Assembly: GCA_039105265.1 (NCBI GenBank)
Contig: JAPFFF010000022.1
Coordinates: 620,001 to 684,000, forward strand
Direction of reading: 5' to 3'
From: Tritrichomonas musculus
Taxonomy: Eukaryota > Parabasalia > Tritrichomonadida > Tritrichomonadidae
DNA length: 64,000 nucleotides
Position numbers and translations under genes: made by a program. Numbering within the stretch: the stretch's first letter is position 1; every line of letters begins with the position of its first letter. Below, piece after piece: positions 35,270 to 44,255 of this stretch. The notes beneath the pieces are model-generated. The model saw only the letters and a list, made by a program, of their open reading frames with translations, did no database searches and had not been told where the DNA came from.

Positions 35270-36388
35270 ATGAGTAAAGAAGAACCAAGCCCATATGAAA
35301 AATTATACAACAAAGCTAAATGGAAGACCTTGGACAAATACCTTAGCATGGTAAAACAAGAGAATCTGAATGAAGAGGAAGCAAAGAAATACTTTGATGA
35401 AAGAGTAGTACATGATAAGAGAGTACCTAAAGCACAATATATACCTATTGTATCCAAACATCCTCATGGTTATCAAATGGATACCTTCATTAATAATAAA
35501 GAGGCAGGTGGGTTGAATTATCTAATGTTCATCAATATCAACACCAGAAAAGCATATGCATATCCTATGAATGGTAAAGGAGCAAGAGAAGTATTAACAG
35601 CACTTCATAAATTTGTTAATGATGTACCTCATGTATATTCAATAACAAGTGATGAGGATGCTGCATATTTATCATCAACAGTCTTAGACTTCATGAGAGA
35701 GAAGAACATAAAATACCGAACAACAACTGAGAATAACCATAATGTACTTGGCATTATTAATAGGTTTATGAGAACTATAAGAGATGCTATTGGTGAAAAT
35801 AGGTTTATTCAACCAAAGGAGATGCATGATTTGGTAAACATATATAATAACTCTCCTCATAGGTCTTTAGATAATAAAGCACCTAATGATATTACTCCAG
35901 AGGATGAAATAAAGTACATCCAAAAGAATGCACGCATTAACCCATATCATTTTAATCCAGGTGAGAAGGTCAGGTTAGTACTCGAAAAAGAACCATTTGG
36001 TAAAAGAAGAAGTAATTTGTCTAATGAGTCTTATATAGTTGACTCGCAAAAAGGTAACCAGTTTGTGGTCAAGTCCAAAGATGGTTCAACTAGTTCATTC
36101 CCTGGATATAGGTTGTTAAGGACAAGAGACAAAAGGATTAAAGTAGCTGAAAGACTAAATGAAGGTAAAGAAGGTATTATTGAAAAAATATATAACTTTG
36201 ATGAAGATACTGGTAAGTATGATTTAAAATGGGAAGGAGTCGAAGGTGATGATGCCTTTGCTAGACAAACTATTAGAGATGTAAGGAGAGGTAATCCATT
36301 AGTACTTGGTACAGCAGAAAGACAATATTGGTTGGAACAAAAGAAGAAAGGAGAACCAATACCAGATAAAATTATGAAATACATTTAA
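35270..36388 (+). CDS. Maverick integrase, MavD
   Basis: The 372-residue protein has the integrase core: GYQMDTF, FININTRKAYAYP, SITSDEDAAYLSS, NHNVLGIINRFMRTIRD and IYNNSPHRSLDN. The C-terminal half has a beta-barrel DNA-binding region and a chromodomain-like segment (EGIIEKIYNFDEDTGKYDLKW, given here as EGIIEKIYNF and YDLKWEGV). Maverick integrases often carry a chromodomain that guides insertion. It starts 6 bases after the preceding gene and is followed 10 bases on by the ATPase. Confidence 0.85.
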   Translation: MSKEEPSPYEKLYNKAKWKTLDKYLSMVKQENLNEEEAKKYFDERVVHDKRVPKAQYIPIVSKHPHGYQMDTFINNKEAGGLNYLMFININTRKAYAYPMNGKGAREVLTALHKFVNDVPHVYSITSDEDAAYLSSTVLDFMREKNIKYRTTTENNHNVLGIINRFMRTIRDAIGENRFIQPKEMHDLVNIYNNSPHRSLDNKAPNDITPEDEIKYIQKNARINPYHFNPGEKVRLVLEKEPFGKRRSNLSNESYIVDSQKGNQFVVKSKDGSTSSFPGYRLLRTRDKRIKVAERLNEGKEGIIEKIYNFDEDTGKYDLKWEGVEGDDAFARQTIRDVRRGNPLVLGTAERQYWLEQKKKGEPIPDKIMKYI

Positions 36389-36398
36389 AAATTTGTAA

Positions 36399-37265
36399 AT
36401 GGATGAACCCCCAAGTGCAGAACTAATAAATAAAGTAGAAACATTGATTAAAGAAACCTTACGGAAGAACATGAAAGAAATAGATGGTGCATTGATTAAA
36501 CCATTATCACCTGATTATCCTTTTAGCACAAACGGTATATATTTTTTAATTGGTAAACCAGGTGCTGGTAAAAGTTTTTGGATATGGAGACATATTATGA
36601 TAACAGAGAGGTTGTTTAAACATCCATACTACCAAAAGATAATATTTTGCTCAAGCTCTGGTAAAATGGATAAAACAGCTGAAACACTTAATAAACAGAT
36701 ACAATCAAGAATCGATTATGTAAAGGAAAGAGAATTAATGAGTTATCTAAAACGACATCTTCGAAGAAAGATAAAGTATTATGCCATTGTCAAATATGTA
36801 CTATCTCGAATGAAAGAGACCAATGACGAAATGAGGAGGCTCATTGAGAAGCATCATTTAAATGAGCTCAATGATAAAATAATATATATAGCAAATAAGC
36901 TCGTCAAGTATGAAACATCATCATATCCATATAATACATTATTGATACTAGATGATTGTGCAGGTAGTGATTTATTAAAGAATGGTAATAGTGAATTTAT
37001 CAAGTTGTTAACCAAAACAAGACACTATAATTTAACATGTATCATGGCAATACAAACAATTCGATTTGTTCATATGAATGCTAAAAGGTTAGCAACAGAT
37101 ATCATATGTTATACAGGATATAGTGAGGAAGATTTTACGAGCTTGTTGCAACAAACAAATAACTCATTAAATACTAAACAGACAGTAGCTGAATACCTAC
37201 AACATAAAGAACCACATGAAAAATTCGTAATGAATATTTCTGCTAATAAGTACTATTTTGAATAA
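36399..37265 (+). CDS. Packaging ATPase (A32-like), MavD
   Basis: Walker A GKPGAGKS is at residues 52-59, followed by a KIIFCSSSGKMDKTAET strand-loop, a Walker B-like TLLILDDC segment and a TKTRHYNLTCIMAIQTIRF block that is typical of A32-like ATPases. It would drive genome packaging. More distant from the MavB and MavC copies than they are from each other. Confidence 0.85.
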   Translation: MDEPPSAELINKVETLIKETLRKNMKEIDGALIKPLSPDYPFSTNGIYFLIGKPGAGKSFWIWRHIMITERLFKHPYYQKIIFCSSSGKMDKTAETLNKQIQSRIDYVKERELMSYLKRHLRRKIKYYAIVKYVLSRMKETNDEMRRLIEKHHLNELNDKIIYIANKLVKYETSSYPYNTLLILDDCAGSDLLKNGNSEFIKLLTKTRHYNLTCIMAIQTIRFVHMNAKRLATDIICYTGYSEEDFTSLLQQTNNSLNTKQTVAEYLQHKEPHEKFVMNISANKYYFE

Positions 37266-37283
37266 TTTTTTATTATTTTTTAA

Positions 37284-37739
37284 ATGGGAATTCAACGTCA
37301 TTCAGTAGAAGATTATTGGAAGCCAAATTATGCTAAACAAAAAGAATTTTCTCCATGGCAAACGATAATAAAAGGAGGAGTAGGTTTAGGTGGTAAATTA
37401 TTAATGGGAGCTGCAGATAGTTTTACTGGAGGTCTTGCAAGTAAATTATTGGATGCTTCAGCAGGTGGATTAACCAAGCATGCTGGTGTTATTGGTTCAG
37501 TTGCGAGAGGTCTTGGTGAAAGCTTCTTGAGCGATAAAACAAGAAATAGATTAGCAAACATAGCTGACACAGCATTAAAATATGTCCCAGAAGGAAATGT
37601 GAAAACTGCCTTGTCATCAATTAATAAATCTGCAAAAGGCGATTCAGTTGGTGCACCTCTTGAAAAGCCAACATTTTCATCTAATTCATTAAAAGAGAGT
37701 GAATTTACTACAAACAATCATGCGAGAACTTACATCTGA
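37284..37739 (+). CDS. Glycine-rich amphipathic virion-like protein, MavD (151 aa)
   Basis: Start MGIQRHSVED. The centre is rich in Gly, Ala and Leu with small residues in helical register (GGVGLGGKLLMGAADSF, GGLASKLLDASAGGLTKHAG), then a polar tail. This looks like a membrane-interacting minor virion protein, akin to adenovirus pVI in style. It lies between ATPase and capsid, the same neighbourhood as the smaller basic proteins in the other elements. Confidence 0.55.
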   Translation: MGIQRHSVEDYWKPNYAKQKEFSPWQTIIKGGVGLGGKLLMGAADSFTGGLASKLLDASAGGLTKHAGVIGSVARGLGESFLSDKTRNRLANIADTALKYVPEGNVKTALSSINKSAKGDSVGAPLEKPTFSSNSLKESEFTTNNHARTYI

Positions 37740-37790
37740 TGAAAACTCAATAAAACTCAATTTATGGACTTTTTTTTTGTTTATTTTTAA

Positions 37791-38327
37791 ATGTCAAAAC
37801 ATCTAACAGGTTCTAAGAGACTTGCGGTTATTCATAAATGGTTGAATGGAAGGGATGACCCAGATTGGGAAGTTTTGCCAACAAAGAAGAAAGACAAGTA
37901 TATAGTAAAACCCCGAAAAACTCCAATTCGTCAAGATTCTCAAGAAAACTCAGAAAGTGAAAATATCGAAGAAACTCAAGAAAACTCAAATAGTGATGAT
38001 TTTGAAGAAACTCCCAGAAAGTCATTAAGTTCGAAAGCTGCACGAAAACCTCCAAAACCACGAAAACCTCAACAAACATATGACCCTACTGTGAATGAAG
38101 AAATACTCAAACAATTAAAATCACTAGGTGAAGAAATGAAGATAAGTCGAGAAAAGAAAGAACAGAGACGAATGATAAAAGAGGTTGTTGATAAAAGAAT
38201 GAGTCAACCAAGACAACAATATGTTCCTGAAGAACCACCACAACAATATGAAGAACCACCACAACAATATATACCTCCTCAACGAATAATGGGTAGGAGA
38301 AATCGCATCTTTGAAGATATGATGTAA
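37791..38327 (+). CDS. MavD basic, low-complexity protein (178 aa)
   Basis: A basic start (GSKRLAVIHKWLNG) is followed by a Ser/Glu/Asn-rich linker, a Lys/Pro-rich AT-hook-like patch (KPPKPRKPQQ), a Lys-rich coil and a Pro/Gln repeat tail (EEPPQQYEEPPQQY). It is probably disordered and may bind nucleic acid or capsid. No family recognised. Confidence 0.5.
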   Translation: MSKHLTGSKRLAVIHKWLNGRDDPDWEVLPTKKKDKYIVKPRKTPIRQDSQENSESENIEETQENSNSDDFEETPRKSLSSKAARKPPKPRKPQQTYDPTVNEEILKQLKSLGEEMKISREKKEQRRMIKEVVDKRMSQPRQQYVPEEPPQQYEEPPQQYIPPQRIMGRRNRIFEDMM

Positions 38328-38345
38328 ATTTTTTTCATCTAAAAA

Positions 38346-40028
38346 ATGCTCAACAAGGAACAATATATGAGAACCTCAGCTGAGGTTTGTACCCAAATTG
38401 CATCCTATTTTGATGTTGTCGATAATTGCATTTCACTTAGTGATACAAATAAAGCATACTCATTAAATCCACAAACTTCGTATTCACCATCACCACCAAT
38501 TAAGAGTGGTTCATATACAACATGTATTATCTCGCCCAATACACATAATACAGCAGATATATATAATGGATTTATTCGAGCAGATATGAAAGTGATGATA
38601 AAAATAGACAAGCCAATTCTAAGTGATTTAGAAAATGTCAGTGGTTATAATTTTGGTAAGGTATGGTTTGGTTTTAAGGATGCTCGAGATGCTGTTGAGA
38701 AGTATGAAATTGTAGCTAATGGTATGACGCTTTATACCCAGAACTTTGGATGTGAAGAATCCTTTTTAACTGCATGTTGTGCAAATGAAGTTACTAAAAG
38801 AGCTGATATATATAGTAAAGCAAGACATAAGGATATTTGGAATGATACTCATGGAAGGAGATGTGGTTTTGTTGCAAATCTTAACAAAGATGTGACTTCT
38901 GTCACTGAAACAATAAGATTAAAGATTGATTTACGACGATTCCTACCATTATCTAATATCAAGTACTTGCCAGCATTTGCAGGTAAAATCGAATTACGTC
39001 TATACTTTTCAACAGCTGGTATGGTATATTGTCCAGTTGGTTTTGAAAAGAGCTTGGTTGCTAATCCACATATAATGAAAGACTTCAATGTTGATGAAAT
39101 TACCAATGAATTTCGACCTATTGGAGAACCAATATGGATGTGGACAAGTACCGAAAAAATAGCAATGGATAAGATTAATCACCCCAACAATCTTCCACCT
39201 GTTGGTGAAAATCATGGAGGGGCATATGAAATTACAGGAGCTGACAAGACTAAGGAAAGAGTTGACCGAACAATTTACAGTGATTGGAGAACTTGGAGTG
39301 TTGTTGATTATTCCATTGAAGAATGCGCGAGTATTATACCTTGTTTTGGTATTCATGAATCTGTATATACAGCACTTGTTCAAAGATATGCTAACCCACA
39401 ACATCCACTTACATTCCCAACACAGATTATGTCATTTTACACTTGTACAAGACCTCTTAATAATGAACAAGATAAAGCAACTATTACTATTACACCTAAT
39501 TTTGTAGATAGTATGTTTTGCTTATTCCCACTCAAGCATACGCATAAGACATACTTCAAGAATCCTATGTTTGAAGCATTTCATATGAATTGTGGTAATT
39601 ACAACAATATTCCTGCTAAAGCATTTGGTACTAATGGTAAGTATCCAGAGTTCCTCGAATATTGCCAGAATGCAATGAACATGAATGGAGAGCAAAATGG
39701 ATTTAACAAAGAGGTTATAGCAAGTCTAGCTAATGAGTATCAATATAATGAAAATACAACAGGTTATTATCCAAATGATAGGTCCTCATTCTTCATAGGT
39801 CTTCCAACTGAAACGGATGGAACATATCAACAAGGTCTTTCAAGTCTTGCACCTATTAACTTCGAACTGATATGTAGTCAAAAGGCAGATAATCCATTTA
39901 GAAAGGAAGTTGATACGCCTCCATTATTATGCTTATTAACAGATATATCAATTAGTATTTTGATTAGACCAAATGGTATGCCACCATCAGTACGTATTGG
40001 TCCTTATGATTTAACAACCCCTGAATAA
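38346..40028 (+). CDS. Maverick major capsid protein, MavD
   Basis: The 560-residue protein has a beta-rich double-domain pattern. Key blocks shared with the MavE capsid at 62191 are VDNCISLSDTNKAY, SYSPSPPIKSGS, KVWFGFKDARDAVEKYEI, LYTQNFGCEES, IDLRRFLPLSNIKYLPAFAGK and NAMNMNGEQNGFNKEV. A likely double jelly roll. It is only distantly, if at all, alignable by eye with the MavA/B/C capsids, apart from a common [V/I]-W-F/V-GFKxAxxxxExxE block. The position after ATPase and minor virion genes supports the call. Confidence 0.75.
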   Translation: MLNKEQYMRTSAEVCTQIASYFDVVDNCISLSDTNKAYSLNPQTSYSPSPPIKSGSYTTCIISPNTHNTADIYNGFIRADMKVMIKIDKPILSDLENVSGYNFGKVWFGFKDARDAVEKYEIVANGMTLYTQNFGCEESFLTACCANEVTKRADIYSKARHKDIWNDTHGRRCGFVANLNKDVTSVTETIRLKIDLRRFLPLSNIKYLPAFAGKIELRLYFSTAGMVYCPVGFEKSLVANPHIMKDFNVDEITNEFRPIGEPIWMWTSTEKIAMDKINHPNNLPPVGENHGGAYEITGADKTKERVDRTIYSDWRTWSVVDYSIEECASIIPCFGIHESVYTALVQRYANPQHPLTFPTQIMSFYTCTRPLNNEQDKATITITPNFVDSMFCLFPLKHTHKTYFKNPMFEAFHMNCGNYNNIPAKAFGTNGKYPEFLEYCQNAMNMNGEQNGFNKEVIASLANEYQYNENTTGYYPNDRSSFFIGLPTETDGTYQQGLSSLAPINFELICSQKADNPFRKEVDTPPLLCLLTDISISILIRPNGMPPSVRIGPYDLTTPE

Positions 40029-40059
40029 ACATAAAGAAGGATATTTTATTTTTTTGTAA

Positions 40060-40494
40060 ATGTCGAATGATTATAGAAGCCCACATGCTGAGATTGTTGG
40101 AAGAGAAGGTATGATGTTTAATGAAGCTACCATGAAAAATAAAGACATAGAATTCCAACATTTTGGTGTATTCAGCAATACTAATACATATTCAGTCACA
40201 TTCAATCCTTTTATTAATCGACCACCTACTCAGATTATCGAACATGATGAGCCTGTTAGATTCCCAGATACTCGAGAACATATAACGAAACCTCTACATG
40301 AACCTCCTGTTAGCATAACTGATGGTGGATTTTATAGACATATTGGTCAACATGATAAACCAGTACCTCTACTACCAAAATATCTTAAGAAGCCTGAACC
40401 ACCTGCTATGCAAGGTAGAGCAAGAGAATATAATAAACAAGATATTAGATATGGACCTACACAACATGTTATTACTCAAAACAATATCTATTAA
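40060..40494 (+). CDS. MavD protein of unknown function (144 aa)
   Basis: It starts MSNDYRSPHAE and is rich in Pro, His, Asn and Tyr with repeated RPP, EPP and KPEPP turns, so it is probably extended. It follows the capsid gene by 31 bases, which suggests a capsid-associated role. No family recognised. Confidence 0.5.
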   Translation: MSNDYRSPHAEIVGREGMMFNEATMKNKDIEFQHFGVFSNTNTYSVTFNPFINRPPTQIIEHDEPVRFPDTREHITKPLHEPPVSITDGGFYRHIGQHDKPVPLLPKYLKKPEPPAMQGRAREYNKQDIRYGPTQHVITQNNIY

Positions 40495-40514
40495 AAGTTT
40501 TTTTTCAAACTTAA

Positions 40515-41039
40515 ATGATTAAGAAGAGAAGTACAACTAATGGAGTACAAGCAAATGTATCTTTAGAACCATCAGCAGCTGCATCATCTACATCGAACAT
40601 CAACAACAACATTATTATTAATAAGAGAGATGATGGCAAGGAAGACATTGTTATTACAAGAGACATTGGAGTGCAAACTGAACCTGTTGAAGTTGAACCA
40701 GATGTACGTAATGTTATACTTGAAGCATATGCACAAATACTACTTAATCAAGACAAAGCACTACTAGCTAATATTATATCAAAGAAATGTATCATAGTAC
40801 CTATTGAATCTCTTTGCAACATCATCAAAGCAATACTACATGTAAATGAAGTTGAAGTACAACTTAATGAAGATGTTGGATGTTGTGCAGCAAAGAGTAG
40901 TCCAATACAAAAAATTGATGCTATAAAAATCATTAAAGATAATGGAGAAGTAGTTATTGATTTGAAACAAGTATATAATAAAGAATATAATGAACTTGTT
41001 AATAATTATCATGTATGTTTAAAATATTGTATAGTATAA
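40515..41039 (+). CDS. Maverick conserved protein, MavD (174 aa)
   Basis: An Asn/Ser-rich start and an RDIGVQTEPVEVEP motif (near residue 50) lead into the folded block shared with the MavC protein at 27973: a leucine-rich helix, IESLCNIIKAIL, VEVQLNEDVGCC, IDAIKIIKDNGE and a short C-terminal end with CIV. The Cys-containing turn after the acidic strand is the strongest shared feature. Function unknown. Confidence 0.6.
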   Translation: MIKKRSTTNGVQANVSLEPSAAASSTSNINNNIIINKRDDGKEDIVITRDIGVQTEPVEVEPDVRNVILEAYAQILLNQDKALLANIISKKCIIVPIESLCNIIKAILHVNEVEVQLNEDVGCCAAKSSPIQKIDAIKIIKDNGEVVIDLKQVYNKEYNELVNNYHVCLKYCIV

Positions 41040-41066
41040 AAAATTAGAAGTAGTTATTTTTTACTC

Positions 41067-41429
41067 TTACTCCTTATCTTTTGGTGATGAAGCTTCTTGT
41101 TCATCATCTTCTTGTGTCTCTTGCGAGTCAGACACTATTGGCACTTGAAAGCCAAGAGGTTTTGGTTTTGGAGATTGTGGATTCTTTTTGATATAAACCT
41201 CACAGGTAGTGAGATTCATTTGAGTAAGTGCACCAGCAATCTTGTTCAAGTTGGTTTGTATCAAAGGGTCATAGTTGATGCAGACACTAGATGGTGTAGA
41301 GTTTGTTATTTTTTGGTTGAACAGGAATACAACCTCTTTAACAGCATTGGTGATTTCAGCATTAGCACTTTTTATATCATTCTTTTGCTGTTTTTGGTAT
41401 TCTTTGAAGTCTTTTGCGGTAGACGACAT
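41067..41429 (-). CDS. MavD small helical protein (120 aa)
   Basis: The start MSSTAKDFKEY at 41429 is preferred to a longer frame. It has an N-terminal helical stretch (KNDIKSANAEITNAVKEVV), a mid-part with PLIQTNLNKIAGAL and a Pro/Asp/Glu tail. Divergent from 41487. Confidence 0.45.
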   Translation of the reverse strand: MSSTAKDFKEYQKQQKNDIKSANAEITNAVKEVVFLFNQKITNSTPSSVCINYDPLIQTNLNKIAGALTQMNLTTCEVYIKKNPQSPKPKPLGFQVPIVSDSQETQEDDEQEASSPKDKE

Positions 41430-41486
41430 TTTAAAAAATGAAGTGATTTTGAAAAAATAATTCAATTTTTTATCTCCAATGAAATC

Positions 41487-41753
41487 ATGAGCCAAAATTT
41501 AGATTTAGGTGAGTTCAAAGAAACAGCCATTATCAAAAAACTCAAGAAGTCGAAAAGCAAAGAGAATCTTCAGAGTGTCGAAAAAAGAGGAAGGAAACCA
41601 AAATATGCAACAGTTGAAGAAAGAAATGAAGCACGTAAGAAACAACAAAAGGCATATCGTGAAAGAAAGAAAAAAGAAGTACAAAGTATGAAGGAAAAAA
41701 TAAAAGAATATGAAAATAAAGAGGTAGCTTATGAGGAAAAAGGTAGCTTATGA
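41487..41753 (+). CDS. MavD AT-hook/basic DNA-binding protein (88 aa)
   Basis: A Lys/Arg-rich protein with an AT-hook core (KRGRKPKYAT) followed by an EERNEARKKQQKAYRERKKKE basic helix and a short Glu-rich coil. It probably binds AT-rich DNA such as the element itself. Its last codons run into a tandem-repeat tract (from 41719), so the C-terminal length is likely to vary between copies. Confidence 0.55.
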   Translation: MSQNLDLGEFKETAIIKKLKKSKSKENLQSVEKRGRKPKYATVEERNEARKKQQKAYRERKKKEVQSMKEKIKEYENKEVAYEEKGSL

Positions 41754-42150
41754 GGAAAAAGGTAGCTTATGAGGAAAAAGGTAGCTTATGAGGAAAAAAA
41801 GTAGCTTATGAAAAAAGGTAGCTTATGAGGAAAAAGTACCTATGAAAAAAACAAGTACCTCGAAAAAAACAAGTACCTAAAAAAAAAACAAGTACCTCGA
41901 AAAAAAACAAGTACCTCGAAAAAAAACAAGTACCTCGAAAAAAACAAGTAAAAAAAAAAACAAGTACCTCGAAAAAAAACAAGTACCTCGAAAAAAAACA
42001 AGTAGCTAAAAAAAAAACAAGTAGCTAAAAAAAAAAACAAGTACCTCAAGTACCTCGAAAAAAAACAAGTAAAAAAAACAAGTACCTCGAAAAAAAACAA
42101 GTACCTAAAAAAAAACAAGTACCTCGAAAAAAACAAGTAGTTAAAAAATT
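41719..42150. repeat. Compound minisatellite inside MavD
   Basis: Two adjoining arrays. The first (about 41719-41838) repeats a 19-20-base unit GTAGCTTATGAGGAAAAAG about six times. The second (about 41840-42145) repeats AAAAAAAACAAGTACCTCG, also near 19-20 bases, some fifteen times with A-tract length changes. No gene lies in the tract; minus-strand reading gives a Phe/Leu/Tyr-only frame that is a repeat artefact. Confidence 0.85.
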
Positions 42151-42155
42151 TTTAG

Positions 42156-42581
42156 TTATTCCTTTTTCTTGTAGTACATTGTGATGAACTTCTTGTTTCT
42201 TTTCACTTTCTTATGTGTAAAGTGTCTCTTTGTTCCATCGAGATGCCCGAAACCAAGTCGAGTAATAGATAGTTCATGACCAAAGAACATGTTGTACAAG
42301 TTAACAATGTCTCTTGCAGGATAACAATCTTTCTCGAGGTTGTCAAACCATTCATCATACCTCTTTTTTTGTTTTGCTCGAAGTCGATGTGCATCATTTT
42401 CAAGAGCATGAGCATAATTTTCACACATCGTTCTTAAATTTGATGTATCATCTTCAACTTTTAGTTGAGATATTTTTTTCGACATGTTTATATTTATTTT
42501 GTAGTCGAATGAATCACAACCTTTAGGAGGTGTTTGTTTTTGTAAAATATCTTCTATTTTATCTTCTTCTTCATTCATCAT
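42156..42581 (-). CDS. MavD protein of unknown function (141 aa)
   Basis: It starts MMNEEEDKIED, has a helical centre (LRTMCENYAHALENDAHRL), a YDEWFDNLEKDCYPARDIVNLYN segment (key words YDEWFDNLEKD, CYPARDIVNL), and a very basic end (KKVKRNKKFI, YYKKKE). Probably nucleic-acid binding. No family recognised. Confidence 0.5.
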   Translation of the reverse strand: MMNEEEDKIEDILQKQTPPKGCDSFDYKININMSKKISQLKVEDDTSNLRTMCENYAHALENDAHRLRAKQKKRYDEWFDNLEKDCYPARDIVNLYNMFFGHELSITRLGFGHLDGTKRHFTHKKVKRNKKFITMYYKKKE

Positions 42582-42772
42582 TAATAAAATAATAGTGATA
42601 TTAATAAATATATTTTTTTAAAATTTCAATATATTTTATTTTTTTTAATTCAATTTTTGAATTTTTATAGTGTATTTAACTTTTTCAAAGAAAAATATCC
42701 ACCTTCGAGTTTTTCTACGAAATTTAAAATTTAGTGATATCAACAAGAAAATTAATCATTTTTATACTTGTA
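42582..42772. other. AT-rich spacer in MavD
   Basis: About 190 bases, mainly A and T, between two divergent genes. It may hold two promoters, but I see no distinctive motif. Confidence 0.35.
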
Positions 42773-44187
42773 ATGTCCTTCCAGTATAGCTCAGATAGCG
42801 ATGTTAGTCTATTTGACTCGATCGAGCAATTGGGTCAACAAGCTCCACCATCAGATCCGCCATCAGCTCCACCCGCAGACGATTGGTTCAAGAACATGAC
42901 CCCAGAACAACTCGAATCAATGAAGCAGTACATCATGAAGCAGCAAGAAGAAGCAGCTAGATTAAAGAAGCAGCAAGAAGAAGATGAAGCAAGAAGGAAG
43001 AAGAAGCAGCAACAAGAAGAAGAAGAAAGGAAGAAGCAGCAACAAGAAGAAGAAGAAGAAGAAGAAGGAAGAAGCAGCAACAAGAAGAAGAAGAAGAAAG
43101 GAAGAAGCAGCAACAAGAAGAAGAAGCAGCAACAAGAAGGAAGAAGCAGCAACAAGAAGAAGAAGAAGCATTAGCAAGATTGAAGCAAGAAGACGATGCA
43201 AGAAGGAAGAAGCAGCAGTACGTGCCATTTTCGAGTAAAGTATTTCCACCACCTCGATATCATCCACTCCTTCCTCCTACACCAAATACATTACCAAAAA
43301 TACCACCACCACCTCCAAGACTTGGTCCTATATCCAGACCATCTGGATTTACAGAACCGCAGAAGACAAGTACCAATCCGAAGGAAGAAACAAAAATCGA
43401 AGATGTTGTTGAAGAACCATCACCAGCTCGCAAAGAACCATACAAGCCACCGAAAAGTGTTCATGAAATGAAATCCAATAGTGATTATAAGGAGGATAAT
43501 GTTCGTCCATTCGACTTTCGAGAGGAAATGGAACAATTAATAGAAGAAAATGAAAACTTGAAAGACCGATTAACGAAGTTGGAGGAGAAAATGACTGGTG
43601 TAGAATTTCACATTGAAGACATCAATCACAATGCTGAAGAACTCAGGAAAGACATTGATAATAGCGACGAATACGCACTCGAGCTGATGAAATTGGAACT
43701 TACTCCAAAAAAGGTGGCGAAGTACATTAACAAAATTCACGACCTCAAGAAGGACGTGGCGGATCTGAAAAATGCTCAACAAGCTGGTCCTCCAACAACT
43801 GATTCATTTGCAGAGAAGTATGTAAGAACTCAATTGATGGACAACGAACTAGACCATCTTCGATACATGTTTGACACCATTCCCCAGACTTCTACAGCTG
43901 AACAAACATCATTGTTCAAGACATATGGATGGAAGTTGTCCAATTGCATTTATCATCTTCGACCATACTTATCACCAGAAGAGAAAGAGAAGTTGGACAA
44001 TTCATGCGACTTCGTTAAAAAAGACAGGAGGCAATCACCGAAACAAGTGATGAAGAACATCAAAACCTTCAATGAAGGTATGATAAAGAACCAATATCAA
44101 CAAAAATCTGATATGAAGTCGAAAGGAAATGAATTCCAATATAATTTTCCACATCTAGATGATGATGATAATGGATATCCTCAATAA
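42773..44187 (+). pseudogene. MavD coiled-coil and Gln/Lys/Glu-repeat gene (not one frame)
   Basis: The gene starts MSFQYSSDSDVSLFDS and runs through a long AAG/CAG/CAA/GAA triplet-repeat tract encoding Lys/Gln/Glu. It continues in a Pro-rich region (PPPRYHPLLPPTP), a coiled coil (MEQLIEENENLKDRLTKLEEK, in words: about 40 residues of heptads) and a helical C-terminal domain ending LDDDDNGYPQ. It does not read as one open frame; about one break, in the triplet repeat. A scaffold or core protein is possible; function unknown. Confidence 0.55.
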
Positions 44188-44229
44188 ACAATTAATTTTT
44201 TAACTTTTTTCTTTTGTTTTTATTTTTAT

Positions 44230-44255
44230 CGTTTCACTTTTATTTTGTGTTAAAC
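44230..44255 (+). promoter_or_regulatory. Initiator-like motif before the polymerase
   Basis: TCACTT at 44234-44239 stands 22 bases before the polymerase ATG. It fits the TCA(Py)(T/A) initiator known from trichomonads. Motif match only. Confidence 0.35.

Noticed and set aside
41840-42136. Minus-strand Phe/Leu/Tyr-rich frame
   Set aside because: It is a reading of the minisatellite A-tracts and not a protein.
42835-43267. Minus-strand frames made of Leu, Ser and Cys
   Set aside because: They are the reverse of the AAG/CAG/GAA triplet tract in the plus-strand gene and have no other content.
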